In this document: positions 7,304 to 15,779 of the stretch, piece by piece
Position numbering within the stretch: position 1 is the first letter of the stretch
How the letters are laid out: every line of letters starts with the position of its first letter
Source: Spirochaetaceae bacterium
GTDB taxonomy: Bacteria > Spirochaetota > Spirochaetia > Treponematales > Breznakiellaceae
DNA: 49,312 bases
Direction of reading: 5' to 3'
Assembly (NCBI GenBank): GCA_031262035.1
Contig: JAISIL010000086.1
Coordinates: 1 to 49,312, forward strand
Program-made: the position numbers and the translations under genes
Notes under the pieces: generated by a model
What the model was told of the DNA's origin: nothing
The model's input: only the letters and a program-made list of their open reading frames with translations
Database searches by the model: none

Positions 7304-9384
7304 TATTCATCACTCTCCGCTACCTTGTAGGCTTCCGCTGCCTTGATTACATCGTCTGCAATGCGACCGCTGATTGGTGAATAGTGGTCAAACTCCACAT
7401 TGAAGGAGCCGGTGCCGGATGTAATTGAACGTAAGTCTATTGAATAGCGTAAGAGTTCAGCCTGGGGAACTTCGGCACGGATTTCGACGATACCGCCTGC
7501 AGAATCCTGCCCCAGAATACGGCCGCGCTTGCCGGATAAATCCGAAGAAACATTACCCAGATATTTATCTTCGACAAAGACGGTAAGGTTCATTATCGGT
7601 TCAAGCAGGGTCGGATTGGCCTGCTTCATGGCATCGCGGAAGGCATTACGGGCAGCAAGCCGGAATGAAAGTTCGTTTGAATCGACCGGGTGATACTTAC
7701 CATCAATCAGTTTTACCTCGACATCGACAACCGGATACTGGGCCAGAACGCCCCGTGCCATACCTTCGACCAAACCCTTTTCGACACCAGGAATGTAGTT
7801 CTTCGGAATAGAGCCGCCGAAAATGGCATTGACAAAATTATAGCCTTCGCCGCGCTGTCGTGGGGCAATTTCGATAACGACCTTACCATATTGGCCGTGC
7901 CCGCCGGTCTGCTTCTTGTGGGTATACTCAACCGGCCCGGCCTTTTTGGTGATGGTTTCACGGTAGGCAATGCGGGGGGTCTTTGTCTCAACCTCAATCT
8001 TCGAGGCTGTCTTAATCTTATCAAGAATGATATTGATTTGCAGCTCGCCCATGCCGCTTAGAACGCTCTCCTTGGTCTCGGCATTGTAGCTGTAACGCAG
8101 CGTCTTGTCCTCTTCTGCAGCCCGCACCAGTGCGGCGCCGAGCTTATCTTCATTCTTCTTCTCGGTAGCATTCACCGCTATCATGTGGACCGGCTCGGGA
8201 AGCCTTAAGGGAAGGAACTTGAAGGAACCGTCGCCTGCCGTCACCGTATCATTTGTCTTTAAAGAATCAAGTTTGCTGATAATGCCAACATCGCCGGCGG
8301 CAAGCTCTTTGATTTCTTCAAGCTTCTTGCCCACTGCCGTGTAAAGTTTGCCGACCCGCTCTTTTTTATTCTCGGAAACATTGAAAATATCGGAATCGGC
8401 GGTTAATTTTCCACTCACGACCTTCACCCAAGACAGTTTTCCGCTAAACTGGTCGTAACTGGTGCGGATTACCAGAGCGGAGAGGGGCTTGCCTTCATCA
8501 ACAGGCACATCAATTTCCGCTTCATCCTTAATTGCGACATCTTGTGAGCCCTTGGGGCTGGGTGCAATATCTGCAATAAAATTGATAAAGGGCACAATGC
8601 CCGAATTCTTTGCTGCACAGCCTGCAAAAGCCGGTATAAAGGCATTTGCCGCAAGGGATTCAATCAAACCGGTATGGATTTCGGCCGGCTCGAGGGACTC
8701 GGTTTCGAGGAATTTCATCATCAGGCTGTCATCGCCCTCGGCGGCAGCCTCGATAACGGCAGCCCGTGCGTCTGCAACAGCCTGCTTGTATTCATCGGGA
8801 ATGGCAGCCTCTTTTTCGACGCCGTCGCCGCCTGCCATATAGGCCTTTTCGTTAAGGACATCGATAACGCCCTTAAAGGCAGCGCCCTTCCCCATGGGGA
8901 TAGTGATGGGCACCGGATGGGCCTTGAGCTTGTCGCCGACATCTTTTAGCGCAGCATCAAAATCGGCACGCTCGCCGTCCATCTTGGTAATAAAAACCGC
9001 ACGGGGCTTTCCGCGCTCGTCGAGGTTACGCCAAAGCTTGATGGTTTCAATCTGCACGCCGGAAGCGGCGTCGACGGTAACTGCTGCAAACTGGGCCGCC
9101 CGGAAACTCAGGATAACATCACCTGAGAAGTCGGAGGAACCGGGAGTATCGAGAAAATTGAGCTTTTTCCCGTCCTTGTCCACATGGGCCAGCGCTGCAT
9201 GCACTGATATCTTTCGGTCGATTTCCTCCGAGGTGTAGTCTGAAGTCGTTTTTCCCGACTCGACCGTCTCAGGCTTGGCGATTGCCCCGCCTGCGAAGAG
9301 GATGCGTTCGAACAGCGTAGTCTTACCCGTCTGTCCGTGCCCCGCGATAGCGACATTGCGAATTTGTTCTGTAGAAAAAGCCAT
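7303..9384 (-). CDS. EF-G2-type (FusA2-like) translation GTPase
   Basis: 693 residues with all five EF-G domains, but the nucleotide-binding motifs differ from true EF-G. G1 is GHGQTGKT. G3 is DTPGSSDF, where EF-G has DTPGHVDF, so the catalytic His is Ser. G4 is TKMD instead of NKMD. These changes place it in the EF-G-like/EF-G2 group (Mycobacterium FusA2 has DTPGYADF), not in the essential translocase. As I recall, mycobacterial EF-G2 binds GTP but lacks ribosome-stimulated hydrolysis, so a regulatory role is possible. A clear promoter and SD (AAGGAG) precede the ATG. It is followed by the acetyltransferase with a one-base overlap. Confidence 0.8.
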   Translation of the reverse strand: MAFSTEQIRNVAIAGHGQTGKTTLFERILFAGGAIAKPETVESGKTTSDYTSEEIDRKISVHAALAHVDKDGKKLNFLDTPGSSDFSGDVILSFRAAQFAAVTVDAASGVQIETIKLWRNLDERGKPRAVFITKMDGERADFDAALKDVGDKLKAHPVPITIPMGKGAAFKGVIDVLNEKAYMAGGDGVEKEAAIPDEYKQAVADARAAVIEAAAEGDDSLMMKFLETESLEPAEIHTGLIESLAANAFIPAFAGCAAKNSGIVPFINFIADIAPSPKGSQDVAIKDEAEIDVPVDEGKPLSALVIRTSYDQFSGKLSWVKVVSGKLTADSDIFNVSENKKERVGKLYTAVGKKLEEIKELAAGDVGIISKLDSLKTNDTVTAGDGSFKFLPLRLPEPVHMIAVNATEKKNEDKLGAALVRAAEEDKTLRYSYNAETKESVLSGMGELQINIILDKIKTASKIEVETKTPRIAYRETITKKAGPVEYTHKKQTGGHGQYGKVVIEIAPRQRGEGYNFVNAIFGGSIPKNYIPGVEKGLVEGMARGVLAQYPVVDVEVKLIDGKYHPVDSNELSFRLAARNAFRDAMKQANPTLLEPIMNLTVFVEDKYLGNVSSDLSGKRGRILGQDSAGGIVEIRAEVPQAELLRYSIDLRSITSGTGSFNVEFDHYSPISGRIADDVIKAAEAYKVAESDE

Positions 9385-9417
9385 ATCTAGAACTCCTTGA
9401 TAATTTAGGTTCCTATC

Positions 9418-9446
9418 ATTTTACAGTAAAAAAGCGCCTCTGTCAA
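9418..9446 (-). promoter_or_regulatory. Promoter of the EF-G2 gene
   Basis: On the minus strand: TTGACA (9446-9441), a 17-bp spacer and TAAAAT (9423-9418). The -35 box overlaps the hisD stop codon, so the GTPase has its own promoter directly behind the his operon. Confidence 0.75.
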
Positions 9447-10807
9447 GTAGGGGAACGAAAAAAATTGTGCCGGATTTTTGCAGCCTGGGCATGGCCGGCA
9501 AGGCCCTCGGCTTCTGCAATGAGACGGGCTGCTTCCAATGCCTCTTTGTTTGCCTCTGTTACCGAGAGCGTTGTTGGTGTTTTTAGGAAGTTCCGCACGG
9601 AAAGGCCGCCTGTGTAGTGTGCCGTTCCCAATGTTGGGAGGGTGTGGTTTATCCCCGCACTGTAATCTCCGAGCACCTCTGCTGCATTTTCGCCAATAAA
9701 GAGGGAACCGTAGTTATGCAGTTTGTCTATATATTGTTCTGCATTCTCTATCTGCAATTCCATGTGTTCCGGGGCTATGGTGTTTGCAATAGCAAGAGCG
9801 TTTTCTATATCATCATATAGTATGATTAATCCATTGTTGTCTAGCGACTTTTGTGCTGTTTCTTTTGTTGGCATTTTATCTAACTGCTTTTCAATTTCCT
9901 GTTGAAGAGTTTCAGCCATTGTGCTGTTTGGAAGAAGGCAGCGGGCTGCGGCATTGGGGTCGTGTTCTGCCTGTGCAAGCAGGTCTGCAGCAACAGTGCA
10001 TATATTGGCTGTAGCATCGCAGAGAAGCAGCACATCAGTGGGGCCTGCAATGAGGTCTATACCAATGGTTCCGTATAATTGCCGTTTTGCTTCTGCAACA
10101 TATGCATTACCAGGCCCTGCTATTATATCGCAGCGGGGAATAGTTTCTGTGCCAAAAGCTACAGCCGCTACAGCCTGTGCGCCGCCGAGGGTGTATATAT
10201 GCAGGCTTGCCCCCACCCAGCCTCCCCCAGAGGGGGAGGAGTTTAGTTTTGAAACTGGCTCTTTATTTTTATATAAGTTATTGTAACATACATATAGTGC
10301 TGCAAGTATTGCGTTATTTACAGGCGGCGGGGTTAAAAGAACTATTTTTTCTACACCGGCAACAAGAGCCGGAATCACTGTCATTAATACGGTGGACATA
10401 AGAGGATACTTGCCGCCGGGGATATACAGTGCGGCAGATTCAAGCGGAATAACTTTTTGTCCGGTAAAGAGGCCGGGGGCAATTTCTATTTCAAAATTAC
10501 TAAACTGTTTCTTTTGTTCTGTTGCGAATGTGTAGATATTGTGTGCAGCATATTCCAGTGCACAAATTAATTCAGGTTTTTCTGCTTTTAATTTAGTATA
10601 TGCTTTTTCTGCCTCGCTAAAAGGGATTTCAAATTGTTTTGGTGTTTCAGTTTCAAATTTTTTTGTGTATTCCCACAGGGCAGCATCTCCCCGTTTCCGC
10701 ACATCGGCAATAATATTGCGCACAATTTCTGTAGTCTGATTTTCTTCGTTAGTAAGACTGCGGTTTTTCCAATATGTGTTAAATTCCTGTTCAGTAATAA
10801 TTTTCAT
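9443..10807 (-). CDS. hisD: Histidinol dehydrogenase HisD with a repeat-encoded insert
   Basis: Catalyses the last two oxidations of histidine synthesis (L-histidinol to L-histidine, NAD+). The zinc/catalytic signatures are present: AQAEHDPNA (Gln, His) and APEHMEL (the Glu-His pair). At 454 residues it is about 20 longer than usual. The excess is a stretch around residues 183-205 (EPVSKLNSSPSGGGWVGAS) between YNNLY and HIYTLGGAQAVAA, two segments that normally lie close together in HisD. That stretch is encoded by one arm of the G/C-rich palindromic repeat. The insert lies in a surface-loop position of the fold and keeps the frame, so activity is likely retained. It overlaps hisC by 17 bp and is the last gene of the operon. 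Confidence 0.92.
   Translation of the reverse strand: MKIITEQEFNTYWKNRSLTNEENQTTEIVRNIIADVRKRGDAALWEYTKKFETETPKQFEIPFSEAEKAYTKLKAEKPELICALEYAAHNIYTFATEQKKQFSNFEIEIAPGLFTGQKVIPLESAALYIPGGKYPLMSTVLMTVIPALVAGVEKIVLLTPPPVNNAILAALYVCYNNLYKNKEPVSKLNSSPSGGGWVGASLHIYTLGGAQAVAAVAFGTETIPRCDIIAGPGNAYVAEAKRQLYGTIGIDLIAGPTDVLLLCDATANICTVAADLLAQAEHDPNAAARCLLPNSTMAETLQQEIEKQLDKMPTKETAQKSLDNNGLIILYDDIENALAIANTIAPEHMELQIENAEQYIDKLHNYGSLFIGENAAEVLGDYSAGINHTLPTLGTAHYTGGLSVRNFLKTPTTLSVTEANKEALEAARLIAEAEGLAGHAQAAKIRHNFFRSPT
10204..10241. repeat. Palindromic repeat arm inside hisD
   Basis: Single arm of the two-armed G/C-rich element. It reads ACCCAGCCTCCCCCAGAGGG on the plus strand at 10215-10234 and encodes the SPSGGGWVGA segment of HisD in frame. 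Confidence 0.75.
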
Positions 10808-11888
10808 TTAATGATGCCTCCATAAAAGTGTTCATTTGTTCATCGGTTCCAATGGTTACACGCACATAATCTGCGATTTTATCAGTGTTCCAGTGCCGCA
10901 CAAGGATATTTTGTTTTCGTAGCATAGAAAAATATGTTTCGCCGCTGAGCAGGGGGTGTTTTATAAACAGAAAATTTGCATCGGAAGGCAGCACGGTAAA
11001 TTGTTTTTCTTTCAATTGATTGCCCATTCTCTCTCTTGTAGCAATTACTTTTTCTGTAGTATCATCATAATACTTTTTATCGCGTAAGGCTGCTGTAGCG
11101 CCGGCCTGTGCTAAAGTATCTACCGGATATGAATTAAATGAATCGCGCACCCGTTCCAGTCCTTTAATTAAATGAGCATCCCCAATGGCAAAACCGACAC
11201 GCAGGCCGGCCAGTGCATGGCTTTTACTTAGGGTATAGATATTTAAAAGATTATTGTATATAGTATATTGAAGGCCCTCCCCCGGCCCCTCCCGCAAGCG
11301 GGCGGGGAGTTTTGCAAATGCACTATACGCTTTGTCTATGATGCATACTTTGCCAATCTTCTTCTGCCATTCAATAACAGTATTTATTGCATTGTCGCCT
11401 AGTGCAATTCCTGTTGGGGCATTCGGTTCTGCAAAAATCACACCGTTATTTTCCTGCATATAATCATCAGTGTTTATTAAAAAGTTATTGTTTAAAGGAA
11501 TTTCTGTGTAGGGAATGTTCCAGAGTTTGCAATATACTTTATAAAAACTGTAGGTAATATCGGGAAAAAGAATTTTCTGTGTAGTATTTTGAGCGCCTGC
11601 AAAAAAAGCGGCAAAAGCAAAAGCGAGCACCTCATCGCTGCCGTTTCCGCAAAATACATTTTCCGGTTTTACTTTAAAATATTCAGCGGCGGCTTCCCGT
11701 AAGGCTTTGCACCCAGGGTCGGGGTAAAGGCCTAAGGAACGATTTTTAAAGGCAGCATCAATTGCCTCTATCACAAGCGGCGATGGCGGATAGGGATTTT
11801 CATTGGTGTTTAGTTTTATAATATCCCCGCCGGGTTGTTCACCTGCTGTGTAGGGGCTTAAATTTTCTACAAGAGGCGACCAAAACAT
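10791..11888 (-). CDS. hisC: Histidinol-phosphate aminotransferase HisC with a repeat-encoded insert
   Basis: PLP-dependent aminotransferase (imidazole-acetol phosphate plus Glu to histidinol phosphate). The class I/II fold is recognisable: NENPYPPSP near the N-terminus, CGNGSDEVL, the Asn of AEPNAPTG, IIDKAYSAF, and the PLP lysine in TLSKSHALAGLRVG. Residues about 192-205 (KLPARLREGPGEGLQ) interrupt the stretch between the DKAY loop and the strand before the PLP lysine, where other HisC proteins have a short turn. This insert is encoded by a palindromic repeat arm. It overlaps the hisAI fusion by 22 bp and hisD by 17 bp. Confidence 0.9.
   Translation of the reverse strand: MFWSPLVENLSPYTAGEQPGGDIIKLNTNENPYPPSPLVIEAIDAAFKNRSLGLYPDPGCKALREAAAEYFKVKPENVFCGNGSDEVLAFAFAAFFAGAQNTTQKILFPDITYSFYKVYCKLWNIPYTEIPLNNNFLINTDDYMQENNGVIFAEPNAPTGIALGDNAINTVIEWQKKIGKVCIIDKAYSAFAKLPARLREGPGEGLQYTIYNNLLNIYTLSKSHALAGLRVGFAIGDAHLIKGLERVRDSFNSYPVDTLAQAGATAALRDKKYYDDTTEKVIATRERMGNQLKEKQFTVLPSDANFLFIKHPLLSGETYFSMLRKQNILVRHWNTDKIADYVRVTIGTDEQMNTFMEASLNENYY
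11275..11309. repeat. Palindromic repeat arm inside hisC
   Basis: One arm of the G/C-rich element with a CTCCCGCAAGCGGGCGGGGA hairpin at 11289-11308. It encodes the LPARLREGPGEG segment in frame. Confidence 0.75.
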
Positions 11889-12940
11889 GATAATGTCCCC
11901 TTATGGCAAACTTCGCCCTGCGGCCGGACAATTGCAAGCACCGCATCCCGGTCACAGTCTGCACGAATTTTCACCAGGTCAAGTGTCTTCCCTGAATGAC
12001 GGCCTTTAAGCCAGAGTTCGTCGCGGCTCCGTGAATGAAAACAGAGATGGCCGGTGCTGAATGATGTATCAAGCGCCTCTTTGTCTGTCCAGCCGAGCAT
12101 AAGCACTGTGCCGTCCAGAGCCTGTGCAATGAGGGGAAGAAGGCTTATTTCGCCGTTTTTTGACAAAAATTTCTGCCCTTTTTCCCAGTTCAGGCTTGCC
12201 ACAAAACCATCGGGCAGGGAGACAGCGCCTGTGTATAATGCCATACCCAATTGCACACTACAATTGATTTGCGCCAATTTTTCTATTTCAGAAAGGTTTG
12301 AAACACCGCCTGCAACAGTAATTTCAACATTACTGTGCTTGTTGTTTTTCATAAAGGTATCGATTACATTTCGTAACTGCCTCACCGCATCAAAATCGGG
12401 GCCGCCCATCATTCCTTCGTATGCAACACTGGTAAAAAGAAGTTCGCATGTATAAGGGGCAACAGCAACTGCGGTTTCCGGCAAGGGAAGGCCGGTGTCG
12501 GTTTTCCAGCCGTCTACCACAATACTGCCATTCCGTGCATCTACTGCAATAATAATATGTTCACGGCCTATCGTATTTTTAAGGTTTTCCAGAAACCCGG
12601 TTTGTAGTGCATAATTTGTGTTGCCATTAGTATCAGTATTCTTAAATGCGCTTGAACCAATAATCACTTTTTCTGCACCGGCTTTAATCCACATTTCTGC
12701 ATCGGCTACAGTGCGAATACCGCCACCGACACGGCAATTGCCTTTCTGCAAAAGAGGCTTTATTAAATCATAATTATTACCCTTTCCCATTGCCGCATCG
12801 AGGTCTATAATGGCTACCTCGCCGTAAATATCAAATTCTGCGATGAGGGCATTTAGATTATCTTTTTGCAAGACTAAATCGCGCCCCTGTTTTAACTGAA
12901 CGGCCTTTCCGCCCTGAATGTCAATTGATGCTACTACCAT
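11867..12940 (-). CDS. HisA-HisI fusion: ProFAR isomerase plus PR-AMP cyclohydrolase
   Basis: 357 residues. Residues 1 to about 250 form a HisA barrel: the first strand carries ASIDIQGG with the catalytic Asp, and IIIAVDARNGSIVVDGW carries the second Asp. Residues about 255-357 are a complete HisI domain (LMLGWTDKEALD, CFHSRSRDELWLKG, the metal-binding RADCDRDAV, and Cys residues in EVCHKGTLSCFG). HisI makes the substrate of HisA (PR-AMP to ProFAR), so the fusion joins two consecutive steps. HisI is more usually fused to HisE, which is absent here. A frameshift artefact is unlikely because the linker is continuous and neither domain is broken. It overlaps hisF by 7 bp and hisC by 22 bp. Confidence 0.9.
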   Translation of the reverse strand: MVVASIDIQGGKAVQLKQGRDLVLQKDNLNALIAEFDIYGEVAIIDLDAAMGKGNNYDLIKPLLQKGNCRVGGGIRTVADAEMWIKAGAEKVIIGSSAFKNTDTNGNTNYALQTGFLENLKNTIGREHIIIAVDARNGSIVVDGWKTDTGLPLPETAVAVAPYTCELLFTSVAYEGMMGGPDFDAVRQLRNVIDTFMKNNKHSNVEITVAGGVSNLSEIEKLAQINCSVQLGMALYTGAVSLPDGFVASLNWEKGQKFLSKNGEISLLPLIAQALDGTVLMLGWTDKEALDTSFSTGHLCFHSRSRDELWLKGRHSGKTLDLVKIRADCDRDAVLAIVRPQGEVCHKGTLSCFGRLL

Positions 12941-13683
12941 CTTATTATCAATCCTTTTTCTTCAAGATATTTTTTTATATCAGTAATGGTGGTTTTGTTA
13001 AAATGCAATAAAGAAGCGGCAAGCACTGCATCACTTATTGATGCTGCTTCAAAAATCTGTTCCAATGTGCCTGCCCCACCGGATGCAATCACCGGAACAC
13101 TCACAGTGTTATTTACAGCAGCAATAAGCTCAAGATCATAACCTGCGCCTGTGCCGTCTGCATCAATACTGTTTAATAAAATTTCACCTGCACCCAGTTT
13201 AGTTGCACGCTCTGCCCATTCTACAACATCAATTCCTGAGTCGTTTCTTCCGCCATGTGTAAAAGCATGCCAAGTATTACCCACTCGTTTTGCATCTATT
13301 GAAAGCACGACACATTGTTTGCCATAGGCCGCTTCCATTTCGGAAAGCAATTCGGGGCGCTCCAGCGCCGCTGTGCAGACTTCTACCTTATCGGCCCCTG
13401 CATTCATTGCACGGCGCATATCATCGACACTGCGAATACCGCCACCTACACAGAGGGGAATGAACACTTCCTTTGCAACTTTTTCTACGATGTTTAAAAG
13501 CGTCTCGCGGCTTTTATATGAAGCGCCAATATCCAGGAATGATAGTTCGTCGGCCCCTTCATCATTATAACGGCCTGCCATTTCTACCGGGTCGCCTGCA
13601 TCGACCGGCTTTTGGAACTTCACACATTTTACTACCCGGCCATCATCAACATCGAGGCAGGGGATGACTCGTTTTGCAAGCAT
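12934..13683 (-). CDS. hisF: Imidazole glycerol phosphate synthase subunit HisF
   Basis: Cyclase subunit, 249 residues, a (beta-alpha)8 barrel that uses ammonia from HisH to make IGP and AICAR. The first strand [15 protein letters not shown] carries the first catalytic Asp and [14 protein letters not shown] the second. The phosphate-binding GGIRS and the [10 protein letters not shown] segment are present. Length and motifs are ordinary. It overlaps hisH by one base and the hisA-hisI gene by seven, so the three are probably translated in a coupled fashion. Confidence 0.94.
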   Translation of the reverse strand: MLAKRVIPCLDVDDGRVVKCVKFQKPVDAGDPVEMAGRYNDEGADELSFLDIGASYKSRETLLNIVEKVAKEVFIPLCVGGGIRSVDDMRRAMNAGADKVEVCTAALERPELLSEMEAAYGKQCVVLSIDAKRVGNTWHAFTHGGRNDSGIDVVEWAERATKLGAGEILLNSIDADGTGAGYDLELIAAVNNTVSVPVIASGGAGTLEQIFEAASISDAVLAASLLHFNKTTITDIKKYLEEKGLIIRW

Positions 13684-14267
13684 TACTGTTTTCCTCCACT
13701 GATATTGCCGGTTTTAAGCCACTTATCAAGCAGAGAAAGGCCTTTTAAGCCGGATTTTTCGGGGTGGAACTGGACGGCGCAAATATTTCCTTGCTGGACA
13801 GCCGCACAATAATCAAGGCCGTAGTTTGCCTGTAGAGCAACAATGCTTTTGTCTACCGGTTCTACATAGTAGGAGTGTATATAGTAAAAAAAATCATCAC
13901 CTGTTTTGTTCCAGCCAATAAGCGGCACTTTTGGGGCGTCAAATTTTTTCACCTTTCCTTTTATAAAACCCAGTCCTGCAACATCGGGCGCTTCTTCTGA
14001 TGCTTCAAACAAAACCTGCAGGCCGATGCAGATACCCAGAAAAGATTTATTATCATTTAATCTTTTAATGAGGCTCTCTTTGTAATTCAGTTTTTCCAGC
14101 GCCGCCATAGTTGTTCCAAAATGCCCGTCGCCGGGGAAAATAATTTTCTCGAAGGTATCAAAATCCGATGCTTTTTCTATAAAACGAAATTCTTCGCCCA
14201 GCCGTGTAAGGGCATTACACACCGAGCCTAAGTTTCCTGCACCATAATCGAGAAGGCCAATGGGCAT
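13683..14267 (-). CDS. hisH: Imidazole glycerol phosphate synthase glutaminase subunit HisH
   Basis: Class I glutamine amidotransferase, 194 residues, that feeds ammonia to HisF. The nucleophile Cys lies in GICIGLQVLF and the His-Glu pair in VQFHPEKSG; the N-terminus MPIGLLDYGAGNLGSV is typical. It overlaps hisB and hisF by one base each. The canonical GMQ after the nucleophile is GLQ here, a conservative change. Confidence 0.93.
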   Translation of the reverse strand: MPIGLLDYGAGNLGSVCNALTRLGEEFRFIEKASDFDTFEKIIFPGDGHFGTTMAALEKLNYKESLIKRLNDNKSFLGICIGLQVLFEASEEAPDVAGLGFIKGKVKKFDAPKVPLIGWNKTGDDFFYYIHSYYVEPVDKSIVALQANYGLDYCAAVQQGNICAVQFHPEKSGLKGLSLLDKWLKTGNISGGKQ

Positions 14268-14869
14268 TAAAGCACTCCCTTTGTCGATGGAATGGCCCCC
14301 TTCATTTCAGGGTTGATGCGCGATGCTTGCCGGAGCGACCTTGCAACAGACTTAAACAGTGCTTCTATTATATGATGCGCTGAGCGGCCTTTCAGAACAT
14401 CAATGTGCAGGGTGATACCGGCATTAAAAGCAAATGCCTGCCAGAAATCTTGTATAATATCAGTATCTACAACAGTGCTGCCGCTGTAAATAGAGCCTTG
14501 CAAAAGACCGCCTGTGTTGTAGGAAAGATATGAACGGCCCGAAATATCCACTGCCGTTTGCACCAGGGCTTCGTCCATGGGAAAGAGGCAAAAGCCGAGC
14601 CTTTCAATGCCGCTTTTATCCTGTAGCGCGCCGGCAAAACACTGGCCTAAGACGATGCCTGAATCTTCAATTAAATGGTGGGCATCAACCTCAAGGTCGC
14701 CTTTTGCCTCGATAACAAGGCCAAAATTGCCGTGCCGGGAAAAGGCGGTGAACATATGTTCCATAAAGCCGATGGGGAATTTTATTCTGCATTCAGCATT
14801 GCTATCAAGGTTTATTTCTGCGCTAATGCAGGTTTCCTTTGTTTCTCTTTTTATTGCCTTGTTTCTCAT
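14267..14869 (-). CDS. hisB: Imidazoleglycerol-phosphate dehydratase HisB
   Basis: 200 residues, a monofunctional dehydratase (IGP to imidazole-acetol phosphate). The metal-binding motifs are present: GFMEHMFTAFSRHG, DAHHLIEDSGIVLG and GRSAHHIIEALFKSVARSLRQA, and it ends with the usual STKGVL. There is no N-terminal histidinol-phosphatase domain as in E. coli HisB, and no separate phosphatase gene in the operon, so that step must be encoded elsewhere. It overlaps hisG by four bases and hisH by one. Confidence 0.93.
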   Translation of the reverse strand: MRNKAIKRETKETCISAEINLDSNAECRIKFPIGFMEHMFTAFSRHGNFGLVIEAKGDLEVDAHHLIEDSGIVLGQCFAGALQDKSGIERLGFCLFPMDEALVQTAVDISGRSYLSYNTGGLLQGSIYSGSTVVDTDIIQDFWQAFAFNAGITLHIDVLKGRSAHHIIEALFKSVARSLRQASRINPEMKGAIPSTKGVL

Positions 14870-15720
14870 ACTATTAACTTCCTTAATTCATATTCAACTA
14901 TATCACTTGCCCCTTTTTCTTTTAAGAGGGGAAGAAGCGCCGCTACCTCTGCCTTTCGGACGGCAATTTTTACTGCATAACCTTCTCCGCCGGAAAGCGA
15001 ACAAATGGTCGGGCTTTTCATTGCAGGAAGTATTGCACAAAGCGCTTCAAGATTTTCCTTGCTCACATTCATTTCAAGCATTACCGCCCCGCGGCCATCA
15101 AGAACAGCCTTTAAGAGCATTGCAATTTCTTCAATCTTTTTTCGCTTATCCTTGTCCTGCATTGCCGCCTTTGATGCAACAAAGTGTGTAGAAGAACTGC
15201 AGACCGTCGCAATTATTTTAAGATGATTATCGAGTAGCGTTTGGCCTGAACTACAGTTATCAATTATCATATCTGCATCATCGGGCGGGAAAACCTCGGT
15301 TGCCCCATGCGTGCGAAGAATTTTATACCGGTATCCCTGACCCTTTAGCCAGCTTTCTGCAATGTTCACATATTCAGTCGCAACAACCACTGTCTTGCTT
15401 TTCAGGGCTTTTTCATCAAGACTCTCGGGAATGGCTGCTACAATACGCACCGGGTCCAGTTCCAGGTCGAGAAGCCGCTCGACATCGGCGCCGGTTTCAT
15501 CAAGCCAGTCGGTTCCCGTCCAGCCTGCATCGTGGCTCCCCAGTTGTAAAAGTTCGCCGACATTCTGGGGCTTCATAATTTTAACATCGATATAAGAAGC
15601 ATTTATACTGGGCCGGTAACTCCGCTCGCCGCCTTTTACCGTCCAGCCGGCCTCGGAAAGCAGTTTAATGACCCCATCGTAAATTCGCCCCTTGGGAATA
15701 AGTAAGCGTAGTTTATCCAC
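14866..15720 (-). CDS. hisG: ATP phosphoribosyltransferase HisG, long form
   Basis: First and committed step of histidine synthesis (ATP plus PRPP to PR-ATP). At 284 residues this is the long form with a C-terminal regulatory ACT-like domain (residues about 210-284), so no HisZ partner is needed and histidine feedback is expected. The PRPP-binding loop reads IIDNCSSGQTLLDNHL. The start is GTG at 15720 with GGAGGA just upstream. It is the first gene of the operon, with a TATACT -10 box and a poly-C(10) tract upstream. No T-box, leader peptide or attenuator is visible in the short 59-bp upstream gap. Confidence 0.92.
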   Translation of the reverse strand: MDKLRLLIPKGRIYDGVIKLLSEAGWTVKGGERSYRPSINASYIDVKIMKPQNVGELLQLGSHDAGWTGTDWLDETGADVERLLDLELDPVRIVAAIPESLDEKALKSKTVVVATEYVNIAESWLKGQGYRYKILRTHGATEVFPPDDADMIIDNCSSGQTLLDNHLKIIATVCSSSTHFVASKAAMQDKDKRKKIEEIAMLLKAVLDGRGAVMLEMNVSKENLEALCAILPAMKSPTICSLSGGEGYAVKIAVRKAEVAALLPLLKEKGASDIVEYELRKLIV

Positions 15721-15734
15721 AAAATCCTCCGTAT

Positions 15735-15776
15735 AAGTAGTATAACAAAAAATGAATATTTATACAGGGGGGGGGG
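15735..15776 (-). promoter_or_regulatory. his operon promoter with poly-C(10) tract
   Basis: On the minus strand, ten C (15776-15767) are followed after 22 bases by TATACT, then ACTTATAC and the SD GGAGGA before the GTG. The hexamer after the tract (TGTATA) is a poor -35 box. The spacing from tract to -10 box (22) is nearly the same as at potA (23). Confidence 0.5.
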
Positions 15777-15779
15777 AGA

